Positions 1 to 40,315 of a stretch of 64,000 nucleotides of DNA are shown piece after piece (positions within the stretch are counted from its first letter, which is position 1; each line of letters starts with the position of its first letter). This stretch comes from Pseudoips prasinana (lineage: Eukaryota; Arthropoda; Insecta; Lepidoptera; Nolidae): the NCBI GenBank assembly GCA_951640165.1, contig OX621251.1:30838893-30902892 (forward strand), read 5' to 3'. The notes beneath the pieces are model-generated. The model ran no database searches. It saw nothing but the letters and a program-made list of their open reading frames with translations, and was not told where the DNA came from. The translations under genes and the position numbers were made by a program.

Positions 1-654
1 TAGATTATTAAATTAATATTAACGATAATGTATCGTACATTTATGGGGTCGCAAGTTATAAAACTGACAACCAATTCCGGCACGAAGTATTATGTAAGTC
101 CACTTTGACACCCAGAAGCTTATTGTAAGTAACTGGCAACACTTGGGACTAGGTCATACACTAATTCTTACGGCTTCTAAACCCAGTAATCAATTTAAAT
201 ATATTTTCTCTATTTTCACAATATGTAAGTTTTGACTACTCTACTAAATATTTTTAAAATATTATTTTAACTACTTAGTCTTACGTTTGAGCTTGTTTAA
301 TCAAAAGTATAATATCTAGACCTCTTCGACAACTAGCCGAAGAAATGATTCATCCCTGATCAATTGTTCAGTTATGGAGTGGAAAATGACTCTCTAGGTC
401 GGCTGCCTTATAACATAGTTCTCGGTAGTTTAAATTAATTAATCTTTGCAATTTTTAAGTATTTTTCTATGCCTTGGGAACTGTATTTTTTTGGACAAAA
501 GGTATTTTACGCCTATCAGTAAAAGACCCTTAGAAACAGCAAAAAGATTATTCTTGTTTATATTTAATATGTTATTTCGACATTAAAAACAGACCCAACA
601 TTTTTAACTTAGATCTGGAAAAACAAATTATCTAGCACACCTAGCAGTACACAC
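1..654 (-). other. eEF2 intron 6 (partial)
   Basis: Begins with donor gtgtgt at 654-649 and runs off the window. A+T rich; I see no coding sequence or recognisable repeat. Confidence 0.8.
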
Positions 655-29423
<28,769 letters not shown>

Positions 29424-29496
29424 TTTGGATGGTTTTTGATTTGGAGTTCAATAAAATAAACTACCATACGCCAGCAATGGCGTACGCTTGAAAAAG
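29424..29496 (-). other. eEF2 5' UTR (predicted)
   Basis: About 73 nt between the proposed initiation site and the ATG. No upstream ATG precedes the start codon in the part read from CTTTTTC onward. Length and the pyrimidine start fit a TOP-type mRNA of a translation factor. The 5' end is inferred from the motif, not from transcripts. Confidence 0.6.
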
Positions 29497-29500
29497 GACA
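29490..29500 (-). promoter_or_regulatory. TCT/TOP-type initiator of eEF2
   Basis: Minus strand reads TGTCCTTTTTCAAG, with a C followed by five T (C+1 best placed at 29496). This matches the polypyrimidine TCT initiator known in insects for ribosomal-protein and translation-factor genes, and would start the mRNA with a 5' TOP tract. No TATA box is obvious at -30. Confidence 0.55.
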
Positions 29501-30214
29501 CTTCTTGGCAGACAGCCGGATGTGGCAGCCAGCCGTCAAACAACCGTCAAACCATAGACAAATTTTGTTGCCACTACGAAAATTATGAAGGAAATAATTC
29601 TATCGGCATTATGAATTATATGAAAAATATTATTTGGTCTTTGTAAATTTTACTATATTTATTTTAGACTATAATAAATCTTTCATGTTCTTAGACCCCA
29701 CAACGAATTAATCAGAAAGAAACAAGAAGTTAGACGAAGTAGTAGCTTAACTTCCGTTTAGTGCAAAGCCGGGGACACAATGATATGACTCATATAACCC
29801 TCATAAAACGAAATATCATTAAGCAAATCTTTCTTAATAATCTAGACAGGAACAAACCGAAGGAACAGACAGCTTCATTAGTCATTACCAAACTCTTTTA
29901 AACTCTCACTTCATAATGGTGCAAAAAAACGTGGGAGCGCATGCCGTGTTTCAAAATGAATTAAGAAATTTATTCCGCAGCCTGTGAAATTTAATTCTTT
30001 AACAATTCATTATGTGATTATTGCCAGTTGAGTAAAAAAAAGTTCAATAGCACTAAAATGTATGTATGTACCTATCGTAATTGTTTAAATGCTCGAAGTA
30101 TCTTAACCGTAAATTCAGTGATACCGTAGTCATTTATTCGTAATATTATTTATTTAACAGTGACAATTTTGAAATGACAAATATAATAATATAATTTTAA
30201 CTGTAGTTAATAAC
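29497..30214. other. eEF2 upstream region
   Basis: Presumed promoter side. Contains a piece of repeat R-C (29700-29740) from 200 bp upstream on; otherwise A+T rich. No divergent gene seen. Confidence 0.6.
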
Positions 30215-30990
30215 TTTCCGCGATGCTACACAGTGCTGGGTGCACTGTGTAGCGTCGCGGAAAGGAATGTGATTGTGATTGTGATGTTGATTGATGTTAT
30301 TTTAGACAAAATCATTCGCAATGAACATTTTACTTAAAACTTTTTCGCTTCATTTATTACTATAAATGCTTATAGGGAAAACTGTAGGCAAAAGTGGCAG
30401 AAAACAGCCTTTTTCCAGTTTTTATTCAGACAGGTTTTCAAATATTTGATCCTCCCAAATTTAATTCATTAGTTGAAGAGGAAACTCTCGAAAAATTTGG
30501 GAGTTTGCTGTGTTATTTAATATTAAATTTACGATAAAATCTGTTGCTGCCTCAATTATTACAATGACACCAGCACAATCACCAGTACAATCACAATCAC
30601 ATTCCTTTCCGCGATGCTACACAGTGCTGGGTGCACTGTGTAGCGTCGCGGAAAGGAATGCGATTGTGATTGTATGGGTATGTTATTTTAGACAAAATCA
30701 TTCGCAATGAACATTTTACTTAAAACTTTTTCGCTTCATTTATTACTATAAATGCTTATAGGGAAAACTGTAGGCAAAAGTGGCAGAAAACAGCCTTTTT
30801 CCAGTTTTTATTCAGACAGGTTTTCAAATATTTGATCCTCCCAAATTTAATTCATTAGTTGAAGAGGAAACTCTCGAAAAATTTGGGAGTTTGCTGTGTT
30901 ATTTAATATTAAATTTACGATAAAATCTGTTGCTGCCTCAATTATTACAATGACACCAGCACATCAAGCTACCCCAATCTGTCAAATTTC
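30215..30990. repeat. 386-391-bp tandem duplication with hairpin at each unit start
   Basis: Two near-identical units: unit 1 from 30218, unit 2 from 30609 (hairpin offset 391, body offset 386). Each starts with TTTCCGCGATGCTACACAGT folding on its complement, then the body 'tgttattttagacaaaatcattcgc' to 'caatgacaccagcaca'. The second unit runs into a GTAC-ended MITE. Confidence 0.9.
30588..30673. other. Long palindrome, about 40-bp arms
   Basis: Arms CAATCACAATCACATTCCTT... and ...AAGGAATGCGATTGTGATTG with few mismatches around a TGGGT loop near 30631. The copy at 30215-30281 has lost most of its left outer arm. Confidence 0.85.
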
Positions 30991-31084
30991 TCCAATTGAA
31001 AGTGAACCTTTTCGTTATGTGATAAGGATGAAAATCTATAGAAATTTGACAAATTGGGGTAGCTGGATGTGCTGGCGTCTGTAC
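30952..31084. mobile_element. GTAC-ended MITE, family M1 (copy 3, left end truncated)
   Basis: Begins at GACACCAGCACATCAAGCTA, lacking GTACA; right end complete (GCTGGCGTCTGTAC). Confidence 0.75.
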
Positions 31085-31552
31085 CTATAACGTTTTCTCT
31101 CATCAGAGGTTATTCCCCTTAGGAATGGGTCTGATCACGCAGCCATAAAAGCAACACAATTACTAAGTAACTTATGAGAATTTTTGTCATGTTGTCACCT
31201 GGGATCAATGGAATTCAACATAAGTTGGTGTGCAGATTTCACTATCAAATACTAACCCACATGGCAATATTTAATTGTCTTTGACAACATTAAGCTTAAA
31301 AGACCAAAGAAGTCAGGCCAAACTATAATAAAAAAGTAGAGGGCTTGCCATTGGTACAGTGGGACAAGGATCTATAGGAACGTGATTGACATTTATGGGA
31401 GGGCGACACTATGACGGAAAGGGTATATTAGGGAAATTTTATTCAAGGGTTGCTTCCTTGACGAAAATTTCCCTAATATTATGGGAAAATTTAACAATGG
31501 CAATACACTGTATCCATTGTATTTTGTATCAATTGTATTATATAACTTTGAC

Positions 31553-31790
31553 TGGCCACTTGGCTTAGTTGGTTTTGTTTTTATTCCCACTCAGGACAGA
31601 TATTTGTATGCATTAACATGTCTGTTTGTCCCATGTCTAGGTTTTTAGGTATGTATTTACAAAAGTAGCATATGTAGTATAGCAGCTATTTGATTCCCAT
31701 AGTATAAGCTTTACATAGTTTAGGATCAGCTCAGATGGCCGTATGTGAATAGTTTCCCAGGAATATCTAATTCTAAAAGTTTATAGGGTA
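31553..31790 (+). repeat. tRNA-headed SINE, family S2 (older copy)
   Basis: 'cactcaggacagatatttgtatgcattaacatgtctgtttgtccc', 'gtatgtatttacaaaag' and tail 'agtataagctttacatagttt' match 62835-63065 in reverse. Confidence 0.6.
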
Positions 31791-31871
31791 CCCGATATAT
31801 TATCCATTTATTATTATAAATAATTTAATACCAATACAAGGGAATAAAAGAGTCATTTTAATCTTTATATA

Positions 31872-33159
31872 ATAGGTCTTTACCTATGAAATTGCCGTTT
31901 TGTATGAAAAAAATTAAACGAATTTTTTTCATGAATTTTTTTATTTGTATTAATCGAAGTAATCACCCATGCAATCAATGCATCTTTGCCATCGCAGTGG
32001 CAGTTTATTGATGCCCTTCTTAAAGAAATCAGCTGGACGGGAGGCAACAAATTCTTCAAAGGCATTTTGTACTGCCTCTCGGGTATTGAATTTTTTTCCC
32101 GCCAAGAAGTTATCCAAATTCTGGAAAAAGTAGTAGTCTGTAGGCGCAAGGTCTGGTGAGTAGGGCGGATGACGGAGAGCTTCCAACCCCAGTTCTTGCA
32201 ACTTGGAGACCGTCTGCTGTGCAGTATGAGGTCGCGCGTTGTCGTGCAGGAGCAGCGGAGACGAGCGATTGACCAATGCTGGTTGGAGATGCGCCAGCTT
32301 CTCCATCATTGTGCTCAGTTCTTCACAGTACACATCTGCAGTAATGCTCACCCCATTTGGTAAAAAGCTGTGATGAATCACACCGGCGCTAGACCACCAA
32401 ACAGTGACCATCACTTTTCTAGGGGTAAGTTTTCGTTTAGGGCATTGTTTAGGTGCTGAACCAGGATCCAACCAACTTGCTGAGCGCTTGCGGTTATCAA
32501 ACAGAATCCATTTTTCATCGCAGGTAACAATGCGGTTCAAAATTCCTTCATTTGTGTGTCTGTTGAGCAGTGCAAGGCACGTCTCGACGCGTACTTCGCG
32601 CTGGCGATCATTGAGTTCGTGGGGCACCCATTTGTCAAGCTTTTTTACCTTGCCAATTTGACGCAAATGGACCAATATTGTTTTGACGCTAACGTCGAAA
32701 GCTGCTGCTAATTCAGCCGTAGATTGTGTATCATCAGCTTCCACAACCGCCTTTAATTCGTCATTGTCGACCAAAGTCTTCGGACGACCGCGAGGTTCAT
32801 TTTTCAGGTCGAAATTTCCAGAACGGAAGCGAGCAAACCAATAACAGGTGGTGCGTTGGTTTGTAGTGTTAGCTCCGTAAACGTCGTTGATGTTGCGTGC
32901 CGCTTGTGCCGCGTTGCTGCCACGACGGTACTCATATTCCATAATTACTCGAATTTTTAACGTATCCATGATGACGAAAAAGATTGAAATGCGATGAAAA
33001 TGTAACACTAATCAATAAAGAAATGACTACTTTTGGAAAAAAGAATCCATGTTTTTAAAATAAAATTAATTTGAAATTAGAATTCTTAGCCAAACAAAAA
33101 TTATTTTGATTTGAAATGGCCAGTACTGCAGAACGGCAATTTCATAGGTAAAGACCTAA
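31872..33159 (-). mobile_element. Complete mariner transposon, cecropia type (1288 bp)
   Basis: TIRs: left ATAGGTCTTTACCTATGAAA, right complement TTAGGTCTTTACCTATGAAA, both continuing TTGCCGTT. TA at 31870-31871 and 33160-33161. Intact transposase ORF on the minus strand. Confidence 0.93.
31950..32969 (-). CDS. Mariner transposase, intact, DD34D, 339 aa
   Basis: Cut-and-paste transposase acting on the flanking 28-bp TIRs. N-terminal HTH pair (EYRRGSNAAQAARNINDVYG, then GRPKTLVDNDELKAVVE), linker KVKKLDKWVPHEL, catalytic D in VTCDEKWILFDNRKRS, D in LLHDNARPHTA, third D in YSPDLAPTDYYFF, exactly 34 residues between the second and third. Ends GINKLPLRWQRCIDCMGDYF. The WVPHEL/CDEKWILYDNRRRS style is that of the cecropia subfamily, which includes human SETMAR/Hsmar1. 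I start at ATG 32969 (MDTLKIRVIMEYE), the family N-terminus; an upstream in-frame ATG at 33008 is less likely. No stops or frameshifts. Confidence 0.93.
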   Translation of the reverse strand: MDTLKIRVIMEYEYRRGSNAAQAARNINDVYGANTTNQRTTCYWFARFRSGNFDLKNEPRGRPKTLVDNDELKAVVEADDTQSTAELAAAFDVSVKTILVHLRQIGKVKKLDKWVPHELNDRQREVRVETCLALLNRHTNEGILNRIVTCDEKWILFDNRKRSASWLDPGSAPKQCPKRKLTPRKVMVTVWWSSAGVIHHSFLPNGVSITADVYCEELSTMMEKLAHLQPALVNRSSPLLLHDNARPHTAQQTVSKLQELGLEALRHPPYSPDLAPTDYYFFQNLDNFLAGKKFNTREAVQNAFEEFVASRPADFFKKGINKLPLRWQRCIDCMGDYFD

Positions 33160-33259
33160 TATAAATTTATTTCTAAATTCATGTTTTATTCACATTACTT
33201 AATACTACTTTAATGAAAAACTTCAAACGAAAAACTAATTCACGGGTGCGACTTAAAAA

Positions 33260-33412
33260 TCAAGCATGGTAACATTTTTCGATCGGGGCGGCAATACGCT
33301 CGTTAACTTTTTCAAATGGAATTATCGAGCCTTCACTGTGTTTGTCCTTCATGAAAATCTCCTTAACCTTTAGGACTATTTCCCTGACACCACTTTTTAT
33401 CACTTTTGGCAT
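33260..33412 (-). pseudogene. N-terminal fragment of a DNA transposase, 50 aa
   Basis: Minus strand ATG at 33412 reads MPKVIKSGVREIVLKVKEIF and on to NERIAAPIEK then a stop. It resembles the N-terminal helical region of IS630-like insect transposases (short basic start, IP....V..R). Only the first 50 codons remain. Confidence 0.4.
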
Positions 33413-33672
33413 TTTGTTAGTATTTTAAACCAAATAATACAATAATAAACGTAGGAACAGCAGTCAGCAAAGCAAGCTGTGGCAGAACTGTCAAAGAGAC
33501 ACTTTACTTACAAGATGGCGATGTTAGTTCCACTTTCAGCCACGTTCATAAAGATCCTTGTCGCACTATACATATAGTATCATTCTTCTAATCACGCCGA
33601 GAGCGCTGTAGTAAACGTAGATCGTTAAATGAAGAATGATTTTTTATAGATTCTAGTAGTACGTTGACACAA

Positions 33673-33780
33673 ATGCTTTCTCTCACCGAGGACAGATATT
33701 TGTGTGCATGAACTTGTTTGTTTGTCCTGAGTCTGGGTGTAATTATCTATATAAGTATGTATTTACAAAAGAAAAGTGTA
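33673..33780 (+). repeat. SINE family S2, 5' part, split by a MITE
   Basis: 'caccgaggacagatatttgtgtgcatgaac' to 'gtatgtatttacaaaag'. The missing tail 'agtacaagctctgcttagtatggg' resumes at 34310-34400. Confidence 0.6.
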
Positions 33781-33814
33781 GTTCAATGATGAAAGTTTCT
33801 TTCATCATTGGTAT

Positions 33815-34300
33815 AGTTCGACTTTTAATTGTATTCAGTAACTTGACAGATAAATGGTTACCAGGTTTTGACAAAAAAGCGATAGTTAGGTGGTGTAGGA
33901 ATGAACTAAATTGAATGAACTTAAATAATGTACTTACACGACCTTTCATTTTATATAACTAATAAGCTTGTCTTTAAACACATTTATTACATAGTATGTT
34001 TCTCACATGTAACAAACGAGTTTTTGCAGTTTAATTTAAATAAAACAATTTTTTCATTAGCCCTTCACGTAATATCGTTCACTACCCTACACTATTAGTT
34101 TTAGTACGGTAATTTTTTGTTGATTTCTCAAGTTACTGCATATAATTATTCTCAAACTACGAATTTTAATGTTATATTTAAATTAATCCATTTCTATCAT
34201 TCGTTCTTACGTAAAATCGGTCACTTCCCCACCCTATAAGTTTTAGTATGGTAACATTATCTTTCTTTAAGTTACTGAATACAATAAAAAGTCGAACTTT
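33815..34300. mobile_element. MITE inserted in a SINE
   Basis: TIRs AGTTCGACTTTTAATTGTAT and complement of ATACAATAAAAAGTCGAACT, both continuing into CAGTAACTT. Internal imperfect tandem (34066-34145 and 34203-34277). The flanking SINE halves support the insertion. Preceded by hairpin AATGATGAAAG/CTTTCATCATT at 33785-33809. Confidence 0.65.
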
Positions 34301-34483
34301 AGTATATATGTATATCGGTTATAGTACAAGCTCTGCTTAGTATGGGATCCGATGGCCGTGTGTTCCTAATGTCCCAGGATATTATTATTATTATATTGGT
34401 AATACCTACTATAAGTAGGTAAATAAATAAGGGTGATAAATAACACTGTATTACGTCAAGTCAAACTTTAATTCCACTGAACA

Positions 34484-34562
34484 TAATGCACAAGAAAAAA
34501 TGTTAGCATTGCATTATAAAAAAAATCGATAATGTAATGTTAACATTTTTTTCTTGTGCGTT
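34484..34562. mobile_element. Short inverted-repeat element
   Basis: Arms AATGCACAAGAAAAAATGTT and its complement ending TTCTTGTGCGTT, imperfect, around ATCGAT. Lies against a CTAGCTG repeat. Confidence 0.5.
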
Positions 34563-34715
34563 ATCACACTAATATTATAAAGGCGAAACTTCTTGACGCA
34601 AAAAAGTACTGAACGGATTTTGATGATACTTTATAGTTATATAGATTATATATCCGAATAACACATAGGCTCTAATTTTAAAGTTTAACGTGGGTAAAAC
34701 CGCGAGGCACCGCCA
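34563..34715 (-). repeat. CTAGCTG repeat (copy 4)
   Basis: Minus strand TAACTGGCGGTGCCTCGCGG through 'aagtttcgcctttataatattagtgtg'. Confidence 0.6.
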
Positions 34716-34839
34716 GTTAATAATAAGTGCATTGTCAGGTTCAGCGGACGTAACTTGGCACTTAATGGATAGCAAGGAATATTATGGACTCTATTTATTT
34801 GACATAAATATTATAATAAAATTAATCTATTAAATTAAA

Positions 34840-37640
34840 ATTTATTTTTTTAATGTCGGTATTAGAGACACCCGCTGAGTTTGTTTCGCTGGGTCTTCTC
34901 AGTTGTGGCGCATTGGATCCGGTGGTAGCATTAAAATGCGACCGTCGTTATAAACACAAGGTCCGCCATAATAATAACATTCAATTCGAACCTTAATATA
35001 GACAGAAGCATTCAGACAATATGTAGTCAAAATATAGCTAAAATTTAGTTAATTAAACCTACACATGATCCTTGACAATAACTTAATTTAAGTTAGCTAA
35101 ATATCGTTACTTTTATAAAATAAATCTAATTGTAAATTATTTTCTACAATCCGTGTATCCAAATATCTATATGTACCTAGAAATTATTATAAATTAATTA
35201 TTATATATTACTACTATATGATAAGTGATAAAACCCCTTAAAAAAATAAAGATATAAAAAAAAATATATATATATATATTACTACTATTTTACTACGAAC
35301 GTGTTCTGACTATTTACAAGCGCTTTTTTAAAGTCTACGTAAATAAAAACCTATTATTTATTTTATTAAAAATAATCACTGGCTGGAAACTAATTTAATT
35401 TTGATCCGAACAATAATGTTGAGCTCGAATTTCTAAATTGAATATATTACAAGCTAAACCTTTATCCGAAGTATGTTCTATATACATATTTTCATTCATT
35501 GGGGAATAACGCTCCTTTTTCTACTCTCCATACGCCATCAAGTTTAGTCATATCAGTCTTTGGTCATATCTATTCGCTGTTGCCTCTATCGTCGTAAGAA
35601 TGAAACTTGTAGATAATTTTAATGCCATTGAACGCGACTAGATAGCTTACTAGTTCAATTACTCAACGCTAGATGCTATATTTATTAAAATACAGTTTAA
35701 AAATTACTACTCAACACTAGATGGCACTACTGATATTAAAATCATTTTGATAACATAATGTGTGTATACAAGTAACTTAGAGACATGTATTATTTGCATA
35801 ATGTAAATGTACTTAGTTGTATGTAACGTTGTTTCAAAAATTTAAGATATTAAATGCGATGTAAATGTCATGTAAACAAAACTCAGCTGTTTAATGTAAA
35901 GTAGCTTTTGATAAAACATTAACATCTACATTCATGTTATGTAGTACAGGGGCAAGGGCACTGGGGTGAGGGTGAACTTCTCATTATTATTGTGAGGGTG
36001 AAAGTAGGGCTGCCATGTTATTTTATAAAAATAAATGGCGTAGCTACTAGCTAGTAGTAGGTAACCTAACCTAACTCGTCCTAGAACTAAAATATGGTAG
36101 TGAGTGTCAGTCGTGTAAAAATGGCCGTCTATCGTTTCACGAGAAGTATAATTTAAATGATTTTCTCTCTTTACTGTGCCCCACACATATTGAAGCCAGC
36201 TGTCATAAGATTACTAAATACTTCTAAATTAAACTAGTAGTAAGTCGACTTATCCATCTACGGGAGCTATGCTAAAGGCATAGACCACGTCAGTAGCCGC
36301 CCAGAGCCGAGGATGGAGCCACAAACTTGGTGCTCTCAGGCGCACACTTATACCTAAATACATTTTAAACACCATTATTTAAACCATGAAGTTGCCGCTA
36401 AGTCTTCACTTGAGTTACATAAAAATTTGTAAGTCATGTATTTATGTAGGTACATTATAAATTATTTATACGGCATTTACATATACATGTGACATGTGTA
36501 TGTATGTATACAGTCTTGTGCATATTGTTTTTACGTGGTGTTGACATACGTAAGTTATATTTTTTTCTGTTCTCCTAGCAGCAGGTAGGTATACACCTTT
36601 TTGTCTTTGTTTTTGCCTAATAAATTCTGTTCCATATAACACGAATCGGTAGCCTGGAACAAATCGCTTTATTTCCAGGTCGCCAGTTGCATAATATTAT
36701 TTATGCATATCTTGTCTTATCTTATCCTATCATATTGTACTGTGTATATTCCTTATGCAATAAAGTGTAAATATTCTTTTTCTAATCATAATCTATATGT
36801 TGGATAGCATAACTGACGGAATATAATTAACATACCATATTTTTTCAAATAAATATTTTCATTGTATATTATTGTATGAAATGTGAAATACTGGTAAAAC
36901 TACAACGCATCCAGATGTCAAATAGGTCGCTATTTGAAACTCATCAATATTGATGTAACCAGCAATGTGTAGCGGTGGTAGCGTGGTAGAATATTTTGTG
37001 CGGTGTGCTGCCTGTCTGCAATGTCTGCTATGGGTAAAAAAAATTACCGCCGTGTCCGGACTACAAACGCAAGAAGAACTCAAGCAAGAGGCATTGACTA
37101 TCATGCTGGAATAGATTATACAACTTATGTTTTTTTTTAATCTAGCAGCGTTCCAATTTTTTCAACGATTAACATAACTTAGAACTTCTGTTATCTTTGG
37201 CCTTATTCATTCACATACGTATTTGACATTTGGCAACATTGACGTAACCGGCAATGAGCGCTGACCATAAAGTTAGAGGTATTCTAACTTTATGGCACTG
37301 CTAATAATAGGCAGTTTTAGCCGCCATTGCCTGCTTACCTAAACTGTGTACAAAGTCAAAATTAACAACCGTGTCCGGAATTCAGGCACAGGAACAAAAA
37401 ACTAAGAACACAAGCAAGTGGCCATGGGCATAACGCCGGAATAGATTATAGAATTGATGTTATCTTGGCCTCACCCACTTACATACAAATTGCCTTAAAA
37501 GGGTTTTAAACGCATTCGAAGCACGTATCTATCAATCGTTATCGCAAACCAAACAGGCTATAAAACGTTTTACAGTTTGTTTCTTTATGCTTCGGTTGTT
37601 TATGGTCTCGGTTTTGGAACAAAGAAATTGTTAACTGGGT
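34840..37640. other. Gene-free A+T-rich stretch
   Basis: Contains a likely LINE 3' UTR fragment at about 34860-34985 ('ctgggtcttctcagttgtggcgcattggatccggtggta'), an (AT)n tract at 35265-35280 and a small repeat-like piece at 36240-36360. No supportable gene. Confidence 0.5.
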
Positions 37641-37648
37641 ACTGGGTA

Positions 37649-37775
37649 GTACTAACGGCTACATATCAAGCTATACATTTCCAATATAAGCTGACCTGTC
37701 ATTGTATGGAAATCCTACACAACGCGAGATCAGCTTATACTGGAGATGTATAGCTTGATATGTAGTCGTCTGTAC
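37649..37775. mobile_element. GTAC-ended MITE, family M2
   Basis: About 127 bp. Left GTACTAACGGCTACATATCA, right complement GTACAGACGACTACATATCA; both continue AGCTATACAT. The GTACAGACG start and ATCAAGCTA block are shared with family M1. Confidence 0.7.
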
Positions 37776-37797
37776 ATATTTAGAGATTACTGACTGC

Positions 37798-38036
37798 CAC
37801 GTAATACGCCAGATAATGAGGTCTTGGGTTTCAATCCCAGTTGGGTCAAACAGTTTTATTCATTCCTAATATTAGTCCAGAGTATGGAAGTTGGTGTTGT
37901 TATAATGTTTCAGCGCCTGATCTCAGGTCTTGCCGGAAAACCGTCTCATCAGATTATAGGTGTGAGGGAATAGACCCTTCATTTGTCTTTGCGCAGGCAC
38001 TGCACTATAATATGTCCCGCGTTGGCTAGTCTCTGT
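37798..38036 (+). repeat. tRNA-headed SINE, family S3
   Basis: 'gataatgaggtcttgggtttcaatcccag' head, then 'gaaaaccgtctcatcagattataggtg' and 'gcactgcactataatatgtcccgc'. Matches 42061-42420. Confidence 0.65.
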
Positions 38037-38315
38037 TGATATTTTTATTTATTTATTTATTTATTCAGTAACAATTTTCATTGTGTATGAATTTTACAAT
38101 ATAATTCCTTAAATAAAAGCATAATTTAAAAATCAAACCAAAACAATTAGAATAATAATTGGGAGACAAAATAATCAAGAAACATAAATAATTAAAATTA
38201 AAATAAAAGTTATACAGAATTCAAATCACATAATTAAAAAAATTAATAAAAACATGAAACAGATATATCGTCAATTTTACAACACACAAAAAAATAAACG
38301 GTAGTCAATACTCAA

Positions 38316-40139
38316 TTAAGTTTTCTCACAATTTACAAATTCAGACACACTATAAAAACATTTGCCTAAAAGGTAAGCCTTCAGTTTTTTTCTAAATAAG
38401 CTACTATTATAAATTATTAATTTTAAATGCATTGGTAACTTATTAAATAATTCTATGCTTTGATACTGAGAACAGTGTCTTGTTATGTTTAGTTTAGGTA
38501 TCAAAACATTTTTTATAGTCTTTCTTCGGGACTTCTCTCTTAAATCTCTTTCTAGTTGTGTTTCATATTTATGTATATATTTCGCAAAATGACTTAGAAC
38601 ACACAAAATATACCAACTTGGTACTGTTAGTATTTTTAGGTTAATAAAATACTCCCTACATGACTCCCATTGTGGAATTTTTACCATAGTTCTAATAGCT
38701 CGTATCTGGAGAATGAATGCTCTTTGAGAATTATAACAATAGCTATTTCCCCAGCACATAATACTATATCTTAGTCTCGATTCCACCAAACCATGATAGA
38801 CTGCTATTTGGTGTTTTATGTCAATTGTGTCTCTCAGACTCCTAAGTGCATAACATGCCGACGATAAAATAGAGTCAATGCTAGACAACTCTTGTTTCCA
38901 ATTTAAATTAGAATCTATATTAACTCCCAAAAACTTTACACTGTTAACCAAATAAATTTCATCTCCGTTGATGTCAATATCTATGGTTTCGTTGCATCTG
39001 GTTGTAGTTTTGAATAATAATAAGTTCGTCTTGGTTTTGTTTATTATGAGATTGTTAGCAGAGAACCATTTACAAATGTACTCTAGAGTTTTATTTACAT
39101 GTACGGTCAATGTTTCTATGTCCCGCGAACTAATTATAACATTTGTATCGTCAGCAAAGGCAATAAGGTTTACATCGGGCAGTGTATTATTTATGTAATT
39201 GAGTAAATCATTGGTAAAGATTATATATAATATAGGACCCAGAATAGAGCCTTGAGGTACTCCGCGTCTGATATTTGTCACTTTCGATTTATGAGTAATT
39301 TCGTGGTTTCTATCATCAACATTTTTTATTTCAACATACATTTGTCTATTTTGTAAATAAGATGTCATAAGTTGTAAGGCCTTGCCTCTTATTCCATAAT
39401 AGTGTAATTTTGCTAATAGTAAGTCATAATCAATAGTGTCAAATGCTGAACTTAGGTCAATAAAGAGACCAGCCACTTTTAATTTATCATTTAATTTACA
39501 AGTAATATCATCTATGAGAGTATTTATAGCGTCAGAAGTACCTATGCCTTTTTGATATCCAAATTGTCTTTTGTTTATTACTTTTTTTAGATTAAGATGC
39601 GTTATTAGTCTGCTTTTAATAATTTTTTCGAACAATTTAGATAGTGTAGGTAACAATGATATCGGCCTATAATTTTTTGGATCTGATTTTGAACCTTTTT
39701 TATATATGGGAACCACTTTAGCCAGCTTTAATTGGTCAGGAAAGATAGATTCTTCAATACATTTGTTAAAGAAATAAGAGAGTGGAGAAGCTAATAAATC
39801 TATGTTTTCCTTGATTATTGTAATGGGCATGTCATCATAACCACAGGATCTTTTACTAATCATTTTGTACAACACCGAGTGAAATAAAAAATATGGTATA
39901 TTTTTTATTTCACTCGGTGTTGTACATCTAATGGTTAGTTCGCTTTCAACCATTGAAGTTGATCCTCTCAAAAAGGACATAGCCATGTCTTTGTCCTTGA
40001 CGACCATAGTTGATTTTAGGGCAAAAGTTTCAACAAAATTGTTCGTTACCTCTTGTGGGCTTTTTGTCATCTTACCATTTGTTTTTAGGGTAATGGCAGA
40101 ACTTGGGATATTTTTGTTCTTCTTTGTATGGTGGTTCAC
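38316..40139 (-). pseudogene. LINE reverse transcriptase ORF, open for 607 codons, endonuclease missing
   Basis: RT blocks in order: KSCGYDD-type (here RSCGYDDMP), LAKVVPIYKKGSKSDPKNYR, FGYQKGIGTSDAI, LFIDLSSAFDTIDYD, RRGVPQGSILGPILY, IAFADDTNVII, then VKFLGVNIDSNLNW and a thumb/C-terminal region ending VNCEKT. Jockey/CR1-like style; clade not settled. The frame stays open upstream of the GTG used here (KNISKETWKLV), so the N-terminus is simply cut. An in-frame palindrome at 39866-39926 adds about 15 residues before RSCGYDD. Confidence 0.85.
39866..39926. other. Perfect 29-bp palindrome inside an RT ORF
   Basis: TGTACAACACCGAGTGAAAT... with its exact complement, spacer GGT (39895-39897). It encodes the extra PYFLFHSVLYKM in the RT ORF. 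Confidence 0.95.
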
Positions 40140-40315
40140 AAGTTTCCACGTTTCTTTGCTTATATTTTTTGCTCTGTCTAATATTAAGATAATGGCCGCC
40201 CTAGCCGAAATTCGGTCAGCTCTACTACCAAAGATAATAGGACACTACGCACTTTTAGAATTGTAGTGACCTAATTAGAAAATATGATTTTTTGGGAATC
40301 GTAACATAAATACAG

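Larger units (their letters stand above)
38040..40270 (-). mobile_element. LINE, 5'-truncated, RT-bearing
   Basis: 3' end on the minus strand is an (AAAT)n tail at 38043-38065 (plus strand 'atttatttatttatttatt'). The RT ORF reads into it. The endonuclease and any ORF1 are absent. Confidence 0.85.

Noticed and set aside
36061..36190. Minus-strand 84-codon ORF near 36 kb
   Set aside because: No recognisable domain, biased composition, no flanking gene structure.
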